64,000 bases of DNA from Deroplatys truncata (taxonomy: Eukaryota; Arthropoda; Insecta; Mantodea; Mantidae). The notes beneath the pieces are model-generated. The model saw only the letters and a list, made by a program, of their open reading frames with translations. It made no database searches and had not been told where the DNA came from. Each line of letters starts with the position of its first letter. Positions within the stretch are counted from its first letter, which is position 1. Positions 34,101-46,040 of this stretch are shown one piece after another. The stretch lies in NCBI GenBank assembly GCA_030765065.1, contig CM060979.1, positions 106,504,350 through 106,568,349 on the forward strand, read 5' to 3'. The position numbers were made by a program, and so were the translations under genes.

Positions 34101-34550
34101 CGTCACTGAACAGACAGTACAAAGTATGTAGGCGAATTTTTAATGATTAGAGAAAGCTGCACGATTTTACATCAGAATTTTTAAAATCACAATGCCGTTA
34201 AAAATAATCATGTTTACAAAGCTACTGACCAGTTCCTGAAACTTTTCATATAATAAATGAGAGCAATGTCCTTTCGGTATTTCATTTTAAAAAGTGACCA
34301 GTTCGTTACGTGATGTGACAATCGGTTTGGAGGAGAGACTAGGAGTAGTAAACTCGTTATTGGGATGGCATTACTATAAAAAATCTACTGCCTTTCTTCA
34401 GTTCCTATGTTTTGTAAGCATCTGAAGGGAAACAGATAAAAATTAAAATCAAAACTAAATCATTAAAGGGTGCGACTGACTTCCATTAAAGCCAAGTAGG
34501 TTATATTAGCATTTTTTCGAGAATTAGAACAACTATCACTACGAACGAAT
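31160..34550. other. Start of intron 3, little recognised
   Basis: At about 32270-32760 there is a GC-richer stretch with CGGGAATTGATCCCGAG and CCGGGTCCTGTAATCTGG that may be a degenerate tRNA-derived SINE. I could not define its ends. The rest is AT-rich without recognised features. Open frames at 31659-31862 and 33552-33832 carry no motifs. Confidence 0.4.
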
Positions 34551-34741
34551 CATGTACACCCGTGTAAAAAAAAGAGTCAACCCCAGATTCCATGTGACAA
34601 TAGGAGGGTTTGTGTACCTTCGTAACAGCTGTGTTCACAACGTACATGGTATCTGCCCTGTGAGTACAATGGTCACCTTATAACGGTGTTTCTTGGTGGT
34701 GACGCTTACAAGCTACTGAAAAGATAGCACAGAAAAACGTT

Positions 34742-34813
34742 TCGTTGGCCGAGAGGTTAAGAAAGTATCGCTTGCGCTCGTAAGCTCCTCGGTTCAAATC
34801 TCGCCTTAGTGAT
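34742..34813 (+). other. tRNA-like sequence (pseudo-tRNA or SINE head)
   Basis: GTTGGCCGAGAGGTTAAG matches an A box and D-arm of serine/leucine type. About 40 bp later CTCGGTTCAAATCTCGCC matches a B box. Between them GCTT and AAGC can pair around a short loop. The T stem pairs poorly and no acceptor stem forms, so this is more likely a pseudo-tRNA or a SINE head than a working tRNA. Confidence 0.4.
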
Positions 34814-35020
34814 TATTATTTTTATGCTGTTAATTTTATGATTGGATGTATAGAATATAATATTGCTTTAGTATATGTATAGCATTTTAAGGTTGAGAAA
34901 TATCTTTGCAAGCAAAAACACAATTCTATTAAAATACTCGTTTTAAATAACAAAAGAAATAAATGCAAATAAACTATTATCTTCTAAAACTAAAACACAT
35001 AAAAATAAACACAATTAATA

Positions 35021-35300
35021 CTGGGTGTATGAACCCTGAGCACGTACAACTGCCTTCATTTTCAGGCTATACATTAAATTAAATCCCTCTAGTAACAAGA
35101 ACGAGAAGTTAACAACATCCCAGGCTTCTTGTATTTTAGCTCAGAATCCCGTACGAAATGAACAATTCCATCAGGATATCCCATTCTCACAGAGAGAACC
35201 AAAATACTCATAAGTATTGCCGTGTATTGCGCACTATTCAGTGTATCGTCAAACTGCCACAAGACACCTACACCGACGCTTGATATCCAACGAGATACAG
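35021..35300 (-). pseudogene. Fossil Tc-like transposase, C-terminal part
   Basis: On the minus strand, broken frames read LWQFDDTLNSAQYTAIL, then MGYPDGIVHFVRDS where the second catalytic Asp block lies, and near 35030 the tail LKMKAVVRAQGSYTQY, which is typical of the last residues of Tc1-like transposases. No inverted repeats were identified and stops interrupt every segment. Confidence 0.5.
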
Positions 35301-35309
35301 ATATGCGAT

Positions 35310-36585
35310 CATGATGAAACTGTTAAGCCAGTATTTTGCATCATAATAACTATTCTATTATGAACTTTACCAAATGCCGTGTATGAAATGGAGTATATCG
35401 AAAATAAGTAATCATTATCTGTTGATTAAACATTGTTAACAGAAGAAAAAAAAAGCGTTTGCTACACGCGACAAGGGAACCTGCGGTCTTAACTAAAGTA
35501 CACTAAGCTTTGCCACAGCGCTACAGAGAAAACACAAAGAAGGTAGGAGTTTTAATAGTTCCATACAACATCTTGTTGCAGCGGCCGTAAAACTGTACTG
35601 CGTATGGTGTAAACAAGGCGCTGTGCCATATAAGACTTAGAAAAATTTGGCGTTCAAGACATGGCTTCGTCTCCTTTTTTTTTTTTTTTTTTTTGGTACA
35701 CGAATGCACCGTTAGGTGCATCCAAAATATAGCTATTTCTGAAGTTCATGCTATTTCATTTCATGTCATGTCACATTACCTACGTCACAATCGTCACAAA
35801 CACGTTTTATTGCCTTATTCACGCATATTCTGCTATCGTATGAGACAAGTCAGTATGAATGAGAATACATCTTGCTCTGTTTCGTAACTTTCTGTAGGAT
35901 ATTACCTAATCCTCCCTTGGTTCCCTCCCTTTCTCCTTCGTACGTTAACATTTTCCTTTATTCCCTTGCCAAAAGCCCGAAATAACATCCGAGAACATTG
36001 TCTCGTCGTGTGAGTGCTCTGGGCAACTTTATAACAAAGTTTCTCCGGATAGATGAAATAGGTAACTTAGTTTGGCAGTTCCCCATTGGCCGGTAATTCA
36101 CGAAAACTTCAGGACCAATATTTGTGGATAGGAACTGAGAAAATCCTTAGGAAAATTGCAGCCATAGAAACATGAGGATAAACCTCTAGTGCAAAATACT
36201 CAGAGCTATACCAGGCCATGCTTTTCTTCCCAGAATTCTGGAAACTGGGAGCAGAAGAGAAAACGTTAAACTCGCTTGGGAAATTATATATAGAGGCGTT
36301 TTCTGTAAGAAGGATGACTAATGCAACTACAGATTTTCGTCCATTCTAAGTAGGATTTTAACGTATGCGTATTATAATAGTACGCTATAACCTCAATTAT
36401 ACATTTTAAAGGTAAACGGCTAAAATAATGTATAAGTGGGAACACGTAAAAGTATATTTTCTTATAGAATTATATTATTACTCCAATTACGCATTATTTA
36501 ATTTAAAAAAAGCAATAAATGAAACAAACATGCATAATAAATGCAATGCATTATTATATGCATATTAGTATGTTTATTCATAATT
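35310..36585. other. Intron sequence, nothing recognised
   Basis: It includes a T run of about 22 at 35673-35694. The open frames at 35521-35721 and 35693-35887 are accidental. Confidence 0.5.
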
Positions 36586-36589
36586 AAAA

Positions 36590-37330
36590 CTAAAAAAACC
36601 ATTACACGACCTTCTCAACCTATATTATTTATTGGGTATAAAAACTTATCTTACGAAAGCTTATTTTTCTGTCTACTTAATTTTAATAATTTTTTATCAA
36701 CCTTTGCAGAAATGCCTACATTACATTTAATTATAAATGCAAAGGGAATACCGATAATCAAATGTTACAGATCTGGACGCTATATATCGGCCTTATATAC
36801 TCTTTCCATGCAGTAGTGAGAAAACTGGACTTTAAAGTAATAACAAAGTATTGAACAATTCGAACCATTAATGACGGATATTTCGGAAATGCCCAATACC
36901 ATAAAAAAGATTATTTGAAATAAATAATTGTGTGTGTTTTTCAGATACCTACATTTTTGAGCATTGCATTTTCGCCCATTGCTTAATGCTCTACAAAATT
37001 CATCCGGAATCTTCAAGACTTTGTAGGCTATTCCCAGGAAATTCAAGATACACATTTTGTCATGTAAATATCTTTAATATATGGTATTTTAATTAAAATC
37101 ATTGGATAAATTTTTGAGAGAATCGAAAATTAAAAAAATATTCCATGGAGTGTGGGGATTTCCTTGAAAATCGCATTTTTGGAAAGTGCCGAACTAAAAT
37201 ACTAAATCTAGTATTTATCAGTCTTTTCGTTTTTTAGTTTTGCTGTTCACAGACAGACTGACAGACAGGTACACACATACGGACGTTTTTATAAAAAAAA
37301 TGCTTTACTATTGGATCCAGGGGGTCTTGA
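36590..37330 (-). mobile_element. CTTTCTCTAC-family copy L, 5' truncated
   Basis: Starts with the family's 3' region (ATTACACGACCTTCTCAACC) and runs through ATTCATCCGGAATCTTC and GCTGTTCACAGACAGACTGA to GGATCCAGGGGGTCTTGAA, where it breaks off. Confidence 0.65.
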
Positions 37331-38203
37331 ATTTTCTTTGCTTCTTCGATTTTCCCACAGCCATGCATTAGTCGATTATATGCACCAATCATAGAAATGC
37401 TATCATCATTTATGCTTTGCGATGACCGATATTTTGTGCAATTTGTAGAGCTGGAATTGCCTTATGCACACTGGGAACACTTTCATCATTTAGGCCGACT
37501 TCATCGCGTATCAACAATATTACTGGAGAAGAATGTTTTACCCGACCGCATTGTTAACACGTGCGCAGCAATAATACGTTCCGAAAACATTAATGCCTCG
37601 CCCAACATGCTTATTGTTTTGTGCTGCGACAGCAATAGAGTGTACAGTAACCATGCATAGTATATCTTGATATAGCATAAATAGGTATAAATGAATAACT
37701 ACATTAATACATTTCGTACATGCGATCAGAAAAATGTGAATATTAATGAGAAAACGTACAACAGAAAAACATGTAACTGAGTTAAATACGGTATTCATGG
37801 ACAAAATTTTGTTCCTAAAAATTAACGTATATCTGCGAAAGATGTAAAAGAGTGGTTCAAGTATATTATTAAAATTAAAGACTTTAAAAAACCTCTTTTT
37901 ATAGCATTAAAACATTTTTATTAGTTGTATCAGACATTTACAAGATATACCTGCAGCCTATATAGTTGCTTTCCGAGTAATAATTCCATCAGGGAACTGC
38001 ATAAGTTTTTCACCGTAGAAAGGAAATGAGACATTCCTATGCCCACCGCATATAAAAAACTACAAGAAATCCATATCAGCATTGCTGAAAAGCAATAATT
38101 TGGAAAATTCTTATTATGTTCGAAGATTAAACCCTGACAGGCTGTACTAGATTAAATATAACACAGAACATGTAAGTAAAACGAAACGCTTAGATTACAA
38201 GTG
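37331..38203. other. Intron sequence, nothing recognised
   Basis: An open frame of 87 codons at 37397-37660 and a minus-strand one at 37538-37804 have no recognised similarity. Confidence 0.5.
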
Positions 38204-38300
38204 TAAAAAGTCTGACGTGTTACCTTTATATGACTTTCTCTCTACTCACTCTTCTACAAACTACTCTTCATAAGTTCATTTTTCTATCTAAAAAAATCAA
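38204..38300 (-). mobile_element. CTTTCTCTAC-family 3' fragment M
   Basis: AAAAAGTCTGACGTGTTACC, then TATATGACTTTCTCTCTACT: the family's 3' end on the minus strand, cut off where the SINE begins. Confidence 0.65.
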
Positions 38301-38302
38301 AT

Positions 38303-38483
38303 CCTGTGGCGCTACGGCCCCGAAAGGCCCGGGCCTGCCAACCCGCCTCACGCCCACGGCAGAGGTGGGCGATCATCCAACCGATAGGGGAGATGATGTA
38401 TCCCCCAGCCTTAAAGTTGACTCTTGAGGCCAGCACCGCTGCCTATCGTAGCTCCTCACCTTCCTCACGATGCTGAGTGGGCA
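38303..38483 (-). mobile_element. tRNA-derived SINE split by the palindrome, 3' half
   Basis: A GC-rich segment, in + orientation running from TGTGGCGCTACGGCCCCG through CTATCGTAGCTCCTCACC to GATGCTGAGTGGGCA, and then CCGGTC at the junction. The same sequence order (GGCGCTACGGCCC, TAGCTCCTCA, CTGAGTGG) is typical of a tRNA-derived SINE common in some insects. The rest of this SINE, with its B box, lies at 52289-52410 on the far side of the 13.8-kb insertion. Confidence 0.72.
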
Positions 38484-38489
38484 CCGGTC
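38484..38489. repeat. Target-site duplication of the palindromic element, left
   Basis: CCGGTC immediately before the AG that opens the element. It is repeated exactly at 52283-52288, right after the terminal CT. Confidence 0.9.
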
Positions 38490-38519
38490 AGTAGGTTATT
38501 TAGGAGAGATCGAGCGCAG

Positions 38520-39540
38520 TTTTTTGCGTTTATATGGGAAAGGATAGGGAAAACGAGGGTAGATGCGACGGTTCAAGGAGGAAAATGCGTTTATATGGGT
38601 GAGATAGGGAATACGAGGGTTGATGCTAGGCTAGACAGTGGTAGAAGGAGGGGGAATGCGGTTTATATGAGACAGATAGGGAATACGTGGAGAGGTGCTA
38701 GGCTAGACGGAGGCTGAGGAGTAGAGTATGGTTTATATGAAAGGTATAGGAAAACAATGGGAGGTGTTAGGCTAGACAGAGTTGAAGAGAAGAGCATGTC
38801 TTGTATATGAGAGAGGTAGGGAACAGGAGCAGGGGTGTTAGGCTAGACAGAGGTCAAGAAGTAGAGTATGGTTTATATGAAAGGTATAGGAAAACGAGGA
38901 GAGGTGTTAGGCTAGACAGAGTTGAAGGGCAGAGCATGTCTTGTATATGGGAGAGGTAGGGAACAGGAGCAGGGGTGTTAGGCTAGGCAGGGTCAAGAAG
39001 TAGAGAATGGTTTATATGAAAGGTATAGGAAAACGAGGAGAGGTGTTAGGCTAGACAGAGTTGAAGAGCAGAGCATGTCTTGTATATGAGAGAGGCAGGG
39101 AACAGGAGCAGGGGTGTTAGGCTAGGTAGAGGTCAAGAAGTAGAGTATGGTTTATATGAAAGGTATAGGAAAACGAGGAGGGGTGTTAGGCTAGACAGAG
39201 TTGAAGGGTAGAGCATGTCTTGTATATGAGAGATGTAGGGAACAGGAGCAGGGGCGTTAGGCTAGACAGAGGTTGAGAGTAGAGTAGGCGTTTATATGTA
39301 TGAGAAGTATAGAACAGGAGGAGGGGTGTTAGGTTAGACAGAGGTTGAGGAGTAGAGTATAGTTTATATAAGGGTATAGGAAAACGCGGAGAGGTGTTAG
39401 GCTAGACAGAGGTCGAGGAGTAGAGTATGGTTTATATGAGAGGTACAGGGAAACGAGGAGAGTCGCTAGGCTAGACAGATAGTGAAGCAGTAGGAATATG
39501 GACTTATATACAGGAGAGATAGGGAATGGGAGAGGAGGTG
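38520..39540 (+). repeat. ~70-bp tandem array, left arm
   Basis: Units begin GGTGTTAGGCTAGACAGAG. Two types alternate, one with GAGCATGTCTTGTATATGAG and one with GAGTATGGTTTATATGAAAG, giving a 140-bp dimer. The first type appears four times (near 38791, 38931, 39071 and 39211), exactly 140 bp apart. The right arm has it only three times. Confidence 0.92.
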
Positions 39541-39645
39541 TTAGACCTCGAAAGCGACTTTAGATGTGAACTTAGTGGAAAACTGTTTCATGTCAATGTC
39601 CTTGGCATGCACATCACGTAACCCATTCAGGGAAAAGGTAACCAG

Positions 39646-40458
39646 CAAAGGGGAAAAAAGGTGACCAACAAAGGGAAAAAAGGTGACCAGCAAAGGGAAA
39701 AATGTGACCAGCAAAAAGAAAAAGGTGACCAGGAAAGGGAAAAAGGTGACCAGCAAAGGGAAAAAGGTGACCAGCAAAGGGAAAAAGGTAACCAGCAAAG
39801 GGAAAAAGGTGACCAGCAAAGGGAAAAAGGTGACCAGCAAAGGGAAAAAGGTGACCAGCAAAGGGAAAAAGGTGACCAGGAAAGGGAAAAAGGTGACCAG
39901 CAAAGGGAAAAAGGTGACCAGCAAAGGGAAAAAGTGACCAGCAAAGGGAAAAAGGTGACCAGCAAAGGGAAAAAGGTGACCAGCAAAGGGAAAAAGGTGA
40001 CCAGCAAAGGGAAAAAGGTGACCAGGAAAGGGAAAAAGGTGACCAGCAAAGGGAAAAAGGTGACCAGCAAAGGGAAAAAGGTGACCAGCAAAGGGAAAAA
40101 GGTGACCAGCAAAGGGGAAAAGGTGACCAACAAAGGGAAAAAGGTGACCAGCAAAGGCAAAAAGGTGACCAGCAAAGGGAAAAAGGTGACCAGCAAAGGG
40201 AAAAAAGGTGACCTGGAAAGGGCAAAAGGTGACCAGCAAAGGGAAAAATGTGACCAGCAAAGGGAAAAAGGTGACCAGCAAAGGGAAAAAGGTGACCTGC
40301 AAAGGGAAAAAGGTGACCAGCAAAGGGAAAAAGGTGACCAGCAAAGGGAAAAAGGTGACCAGCAAAGGGAAAAAGGTGACCAGCAAAGGGAAAAAGGTGA
40401 CCAGCAAAGGGAAAAAGGTGACCAGCAAAGGGAAAAAGGTGACCAGGAAAGGGAAAAG
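39646..40458 (+). repeat. 21-bp tandem array, left arm
   Basis: About 38 copies of a 21-bp unit, GACCAGCAAAGGG followed by AAAAAGGT, with point variants such as CAGGAAAGGG. Because 21 is a multiple of 3 and the unit lacks stops in most frames, it creates long open frames on both strands (heptapeptides such as DQQREKG or VTSKGKK). These are not genes. Confidence 0.95.
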
Positions 40459-40479
40459 CTAACCCACTCACACTAACAG

Positions 40480-41345
40480 GTAACTAATTCAGTTAGTATC
40501 ACAGGGTAGGACATATCCCGAGGAAGCGGATATAGCATAGTTCCGTATGATGTTGCAGGTAATTCAGAGAGTATCGTAGGTATTTAGGATAATTCAAGTA
40601 ACATAAGTGTTTAGAGTCACTCAGCTAGTATCACAGGAGGATAGCTTCCTGGAGCAGGACGTATCATAGCTGCATATTTTGCACAGGCAATTCAGTTAGT
40701 ATCGGAGGGCATTTAAGCTAATTCAGCTAGTAATACAAGAGACTGACTGCATCATAGCAGTGTATGATTTCACAGGTAATTCAGTTAGTATTGTAGGTAT
40801 TTAGGCTAATTCATCTAGTATCACAGGAGGATAGATTCCAGGGGTTGGGTATAGCATAGTTTCGTATTTCACAGGTACCTCAGCTAGTATCGTAGGTATT
40901 TAGCATAATTCAAGCGTCATAGGTGTTTAGAGTAATTAAGCTAGCATTACAGGAGGGTAGGTTCCAGGGTTGGTTATAACGTAGTTTTCGTATTTTACAG
41001 ATAGTTCAGGTAATATCGTAAGTATTTGGGTAATCAGCATAGTTTCACAGATACTCGTGATAATTTAGATCAGAGACTTGTATCACAGCTATTTAAGGTA
41101 AATGCAGATGATTCAGGTTGTATCAATGGTATTTGAGTCATTTTAACAGGTAATTCATCTAGTATCATTGGTATTTAAGGCAAACCAGATAGTGTCACAG
41201 GTGATCGTGCTAATTTAGAACAGGAATTCGAATCAGAGCTAGTTAAGGTAATTTCACATGATTCGACTAGTATCACAGGTATTTAAGTCATTTTAGCAGG
41301 TAATTCAACTAGTATCACAGGTACTCATGGTAATATAGAGAGTAA
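40480..41345 (+). repeat. Degenerate GTATCACAGG-type tandem array, left arm
   Basis: Recurring AATTCAGYTAGTATCACAGG words alternate with AGGTATTTAGG and GGAGGATAGATTCCAGGG. Copies of the latter lie near 40631, 40821 and 40949. The inner part (41040-41340) has a second variant with TCATTTTAGCAGGTAATTC. Units are diverged and of unequal length (about 90-135 bp). Confidence 0.8.
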
Positions 41346-41725
41346 TTAGATCATAAACATTTCTCATCCAACGTTACAACAATTTATATACTTTTTTCTA
41401 AATCTTACAAACTTATTATATGTTAAACAGTTATAAACTGCAGAGATAAACTGCATATGGCTCACAAATTAAAAAGCTTTGCGTCAACATACCTTTATTT
41501 AAGTTCGTTGTAGGTACCTCTCCCCTTTATCTAGGCTTCAGACTAACACTAGTATTTGCTCCTAATGGCAGGGTTACCACCTTCCCTTCCATCTTACCCT
41601 TTCTTCACCATTTGTCTGCTAGTTACATACACAGCACATGAGTAAACTTTAATTATTCAAATTGTAGACTCGCTGAGAAAATCTTCATCTTCGGGTTACA
41701 TTCTCTTAAGTACTGTTTGTAATAC

Positions 41726-42334
41726 TGTAATGTCCATACGCATAGGTAGTTATTCCATCCTCAGCAATAATTCTTTTATCATCAAAGGGATTCAATGTAA
41801 TTTTATTCACTTGCACTGTGGTAACAGCATGCTTTCGTGATAGGATTAGATTCATGGGCGTTCAGATGATTTCACAGGTTTTAAGACAGTCTGTATAGCT
41901 GTCAAACGAAATGTACTGCTTAATAGCGCTACGTTTTATACCTTTAATCTTTTTATCATTGATCCTTGAATATCTAAGGCATACATCTTAGGACGTAGTC
42001 CAACAAAGCGCAGGATGATTTTGCTATTAGCCTCATCTTTAAATTTCCCCAATACCTTCTTGTTCTGAGTAGAGTAACATATATGGTTGGCAGGATAATC
42101 AGCTGTATCGAGGTGCTCAAGAAAACGTAGCTTGTCCTGGTACACATCTTCAGTTGTTACACGATGAATGAATGAATCAGTGTCCATATACATAAGCTTC
42201 AGATTTTCAGCTCCATAATAAGGCAACAACACGTCGTATTGATAGTGATACATTAATGTCTTGGAGATGTCCAACACACTCATACCAATGAATATAGACT
42301 TGTTGAATACAATCTGACGAGAGGCCATATGTAC
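41726..42334 (-). pseudogene. Protein-primed family B DNA polymerase, fragment B, left arm
   Basis: This is the 3' part of a polymerase gene of the type found in Polinton/Maverick elements, which replicates linear DNA from a protein primer. On the minus strand it reads VHMASRQIVFNKSIFIGMSV, then ISKTLMYHYQYDVLLPYYGA, the catalytic motif C YMDTDSF, and LRFVGLRPKMYALDIQGS. It then shifts frame near 41936. The conserved C-terminal tail (PFDDKRIIAEDG...) survives at about 41726-41791. The exonuclease domain and polymerase motif A are absent. The N-terminal side runs directly into the ~355-bp array. Confidence 0.85.
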
Positions 42335-43265
42335 AGCAGCTACAATGATAGCAGCAATAGATCCTGCAGCTACAGAAACATCACCCGCAGCCTGGACAAT
42401 AGCTGTAACAGAAGCAAATACAATAGCTACCGTAGCAGATACAGCAGCTGTACGACAATAGATGTAACAGATCTTACAGCTGTAGCAACATCTGCCACAA
42501 TAACAGCAGCGACAAACACCAGTTACATAACAGCTGTAGGGGCAGCAGCAGGAAAGATTTAGCACTCTTAGCAATAGCAAGCATCACAGCAAAGATATTC
42601 CAGCTATAGCTTCACCCACCACAGCAACAGCAGTCATCACTCCAGATGTAACATCAAATATGGAGCTGAAGTAGTAGATACAACACTGTAACATCAGCTA
42701 CAGCAATAACAGTATCAGATCAGGTAGCTGTAACAGCATTAGACATAGTCAGCACAATACCTATAGCAGAAGCAAATACAGCAGCTATCGTAGCAGATAC
42801 AGAGACTGTACAACAATAGCTGTAACAGACCCCACAGCTGTAGCAGCATCTGCTATAACAATAGCAGTAGCCGTCGCATTACATAACAACTGCAGCAGCA
42901 GCTAGAGATTTAGCAGTGTTTAGCAATAGCAAGCATCACAGCAATGATATTCCAGCTGTAGATTCCCCTACCACAGCAAAAGCAGTCATCACAACATCAA
43001 CAGTAAATACGACAGATGTAGTATCAGATACAGCATCTATAGCAACAGCAGCTACAACGATAGCAGCAATAGATCCTGCAGCTGTAGCAGCATTAGACAC
43101 AATCAGCACAATAGCTGTAGCAAAAGCAAATACAATTACTATCGTAGCAGATACAGCAGCTGTACAACAATAGATGTAACACATTCTACAGCTGTAGCAA
43201 CATCTGATACAATAATAGCAGAGACAACAACCGGTTACATTACAGATGTAGCAGCAGCTAATCCA
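42335..43265 (-). repeat. ~355-bp tandem array with GCTACAGCTGTA-like subunits, left arm
   Basis: Mirror of 47586-48517. About 2.6 units of roughly 355 bp, each built of degenerate 9-12-bp words such as GCTGCTACAGCTGTA. Open frames (42936-43277 and others) translate to Cys/Tyr- or Ala/Val-rich strings and are not genes. Confidence 0.85.
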
Positions 43266-43546
43266 TTTTTTGTTCAAATGTAACAGCTTTATCAGTTAAA
43301 TCATTGCTTCATTAAACAAGGATTGTAAGGGTAGACGTCTCTTCCCTTTATATAGGCCTGAGACTAACACTAGTATTTGCTCCTAATGACAATGGTTACC
43401 ACCTCCCCTTCCATCTTCTCCTTTCTTCACCATTTGTCTGCTATGTGCATACACAGCACATGAGTAAACATTAATTTTTTAACATTGTAGATTCGCGGAG
43501 ATCATCAAAGGGATTCAATGTAATTTTATTCACTTGCACAGTAGTA
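43266..43546 (-). other. Segment between polymerase fragment A and the ~355-bp array, left arm
   Basis: Mirror of 47305-47585. Read on the minus strand it has GAGCAAATACTAGTGTTAGT and then GCCTATATAAAGGGAAGAG, a TATA-like box. The same segment recurs beside polymerase fragment B with GCCTAGATAAAGGGG, where the TATA is damaged. Confidence 0.6.
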
Positions 43547-44531
43547 TCAGCATGCTTTCATGATAAGATTCATAGGTGTTCTCATGATTTCACAGGTTTT
43601 AGGACAATCAGTATAACTCTCAAATGTAATGTAATGCTTAATAGCACTACGTTTTTTACCCTTAATCTTTTTAACCATTGAGCCGTGGATATCTAAGGCA
43701 TACATCTTAGCTCGTAGTCCGACAAAGCGCTGGATGATTTTATCATTAGCCTCATCTTTAGATTTCCCATGCAATTTGTTTAGAGCTGAATAGCATATAT
43801 AGTTGACAGGGTAATCAGCAGTAATCAGATGTTCAAGTAAACGTAACTTATCCTGTTCCACATCTCAGTTGTTACACGATGAATGAATGAATAAGTATCC
43901 ATATACATAAGCTCCATAATATGATAACAGCACATCGTAATGATGGTGATACATTGTCTCGGAGATGTCCAACACACTCATACCAATGTATACAGGCTTG
44001 TCGAGAGACCATAAATACAACAGCTAGAACAGCAGCATATATCGACCTATCAATAAACGTAGGCTTGGCGATCAGCTTCTCTAGAGTCTTCTCATTTATC
44101 ACCAGTCGTATATCCATACGATCAGGCAGATTCTCCATAGTTTTTCCAAACATGACGTTGTTAAAGAGCTGTAGACGTCCTTCTCGAAATCATTTGCAGC
44201 TTATTGTAGTAGCCTGTTGTTAAATTCCGCATAAGGTTTTAACCACTGTGTCTGTTGGAATTGCAGCACACGATGGATTTTTTAGTCGTAACCCATGATT
44301 AAGAGCTTGATTCAAAGCTATGTAATGTACTACATACTTCTTTCGAGGTCCAAGACGAGGTATCAGTTTCTTTGTATATGATTTCAATGGTTTCATACAC
44401 TCAGGCAGGAAAGGTAGATCGTTAAGTTCTATAGGATGCTCGATGTCTGTGACGTCACACCCAGAGACAGGATGTCTGCCAGTATCAAACACGTTTAAAC
44501 TCGTCTCGTAACTACCTGTATATGCCGTCAC
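43547..44531 (-). pseudogene. Protein-primed family B DNA polymerase, fragment A, left arm
   Basis: This is a second, longer copy of the polymerase 3' half. Blocks seen on the minus strand are KKYVVHYIALNQALNHGLRL (about 44320), FGKTMENLPDRMDIRLV and KTLEKLIAKPTF (44153-44050), a motif C reading YMDTYSF where the second catalytic Asp is Tyr (near 43895), and FVGLRAKMYALDIHGSMVKK (about 43720). At least three frame changes and one in-frame stop separate them. The left arm also lacks one base near 43867 that the right arm keeps. Confidence 0.85.
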
Positions 44532-44810
44532 ATCAACAAGAGAAGTATTCCCACACGCTCATTCAGTCAGATGTTACATTCAAAGCCTACCACCACCCAT
44601 TACACCGAAGCTAGCACAATCTCAAAGGCTTAAAAGGTAACGTAGAAGATTTTCCCCCTTACTTACTTAAATGTGTGTATATACTACATTATTTCATGTT
44701 TTCATTCCCTTTTCAATTCTTCCTTTCCATCTTCTTCTAGAAAGACCATTACATTTCACTACAATCACGAGAAAAGCAATTTTTCCAGAGTTTCACAGAT
44801 TCTAAGCTTC

Positions 44811-46040
44811 AAGAATCGAACCCGCTAATAGTTTTAATAAATGTATTTTTAGTAATTTAGCTCCCTCGCATCAGCATCTACCATTTAATCTTTACTCGAA
44901 CCTGATAGGATTCATAGGCTTGAAGATATATGAAATCACCCCTTCGGGATTCGATCTGAGTACTTTAAAGTACTTTTTGTGATAATAACGATATTTAGGA
45001 ACTAGGTACTCTGTTTACGGTTTACTTGACGTGTCTATATAAATTAGATTACGAGTTATTAAATTTGCAAGTAAATTTCATTAAATCGGTATTCGAACCG
45101 AGAACACCAGGAACAAAATAATTTATAATATTAGCTTGACATGTTAAACAAAGCTGTGTGCAGTTACGCTATCAATCTAAGTGATATATTCTAGTGTACA
45201 GAGGAAAATTAAGGAACTCATTAAAAGATGGGAATCGAACCAAGCACAACTGATTGACAATTATATACAGCATTAATTACCCAGTACAAAACCTATCAAA
45301 CATGCTTTGGCCCACTCCTCTACCTCATTTAGTTCCAGAGATAATGAAGATTTAAAATTAAGAATCGAACTCAGGACACTAGATCCCCAAATATAGATCC
45401 GCAAGAAACTACCTATTGATATAAATGTAATAAAGTTTATTTGACGTCTTTATCTTAAGTAGTTTAGGAGTTATTAAATTTATAATTAAATTACATTTTA
45501 TCGGTATTCGAACCCAGAACACCAGAAACAAAATTATTTATAAAATTAGTTTGCTTCGTTAAAGAGAGTTGTATACAGTTACGCAATCAATCTAAGTGAT
45601 ATATTCTAGTATACAGAGAAAAATTAAGGATATCATTTAAAAATCGGGATTCGAACTAGGGACAACTGATTGAAAATTATATACAGTATTAATTACACAT
45701 TATAACAGCTATCAAACATGCTTTGGTCCATCCCTCTACCTCTATTAGTTTCCGAGATAATGAAGATTTAAAATTAAGGAACGAACCCAGGACTCCAGGT
45801 ATCCAAATGAACATTCAGAAGAAACTACCTAATGATATAAATGTAATAAAATTTATTTGGCGTTTTTATCTTAATTAGTCTCTGAGTTCTTAGAAGTTGA
45901 ATTTGTAATTACTCGTGGGATTCGAACCCAGGCATCCCGGACAACTCCGATTAATATCTCAAGGACGCGGCGCATTCCAAAGAATTTATTAGTTTTTATC
46001 CCATTGTTCTATCTCTTTTCATTCAGCGGGTTCGATTCTA
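44811..46040 (-). repeat. Spacer array of ~139-bp units with B-box-like motifs
   Basis: Motifs of the form GGGATTCGAACCCAGGAC (the inverse of a tRNA gene B box) start near 44811, 44945, 45086, 45228, 45360, 45501, 45644, 45777 and 45914. The steps are 134, 141, 142, 132, 141, 143, 133 and 137 bp. Similarity is strongest at every third unit: GTGATATATTCTAGTRTACAG at 45181 and 45596, and ATAATGAAGATTTAAAATTA at 45341 and 45757. This gives a higher-order period of about 416 bp. The first motif lies in the left arm and its mirror at 46025-46040 in the right arm. No open frame of note. Confidence 0.85.

Larger units (their letters stand above)
38490..44826 (+). repeat. Left arm of the giant inverted repeat
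   Basis: Reverse complement of 46025-52282. Paired positions sum to 90851-90852 through the inner 4.3 kb, to 90913 just outside the 21-bp array and to 90772 at the tips. The arms therefore differ mainly by array length. Single-base differences are sparse. Confidence 0.95.

Noticed and set aside
39646-40458. CRISPR-like regular repeat
   Set aside because: The 21-bp units follow each other without unique spacers and lie in a eukaryotic intron.
39541-40476. Overlapping open frames of 189-295 codons on both strands over the left 21-bp array (also 50373-51372 on the right)
   Set aside because: They arise because a stop-free 21-bp unit repeats. The products are pure heptapeptide repeats in several frames at once, with no domain, start context or conservation.
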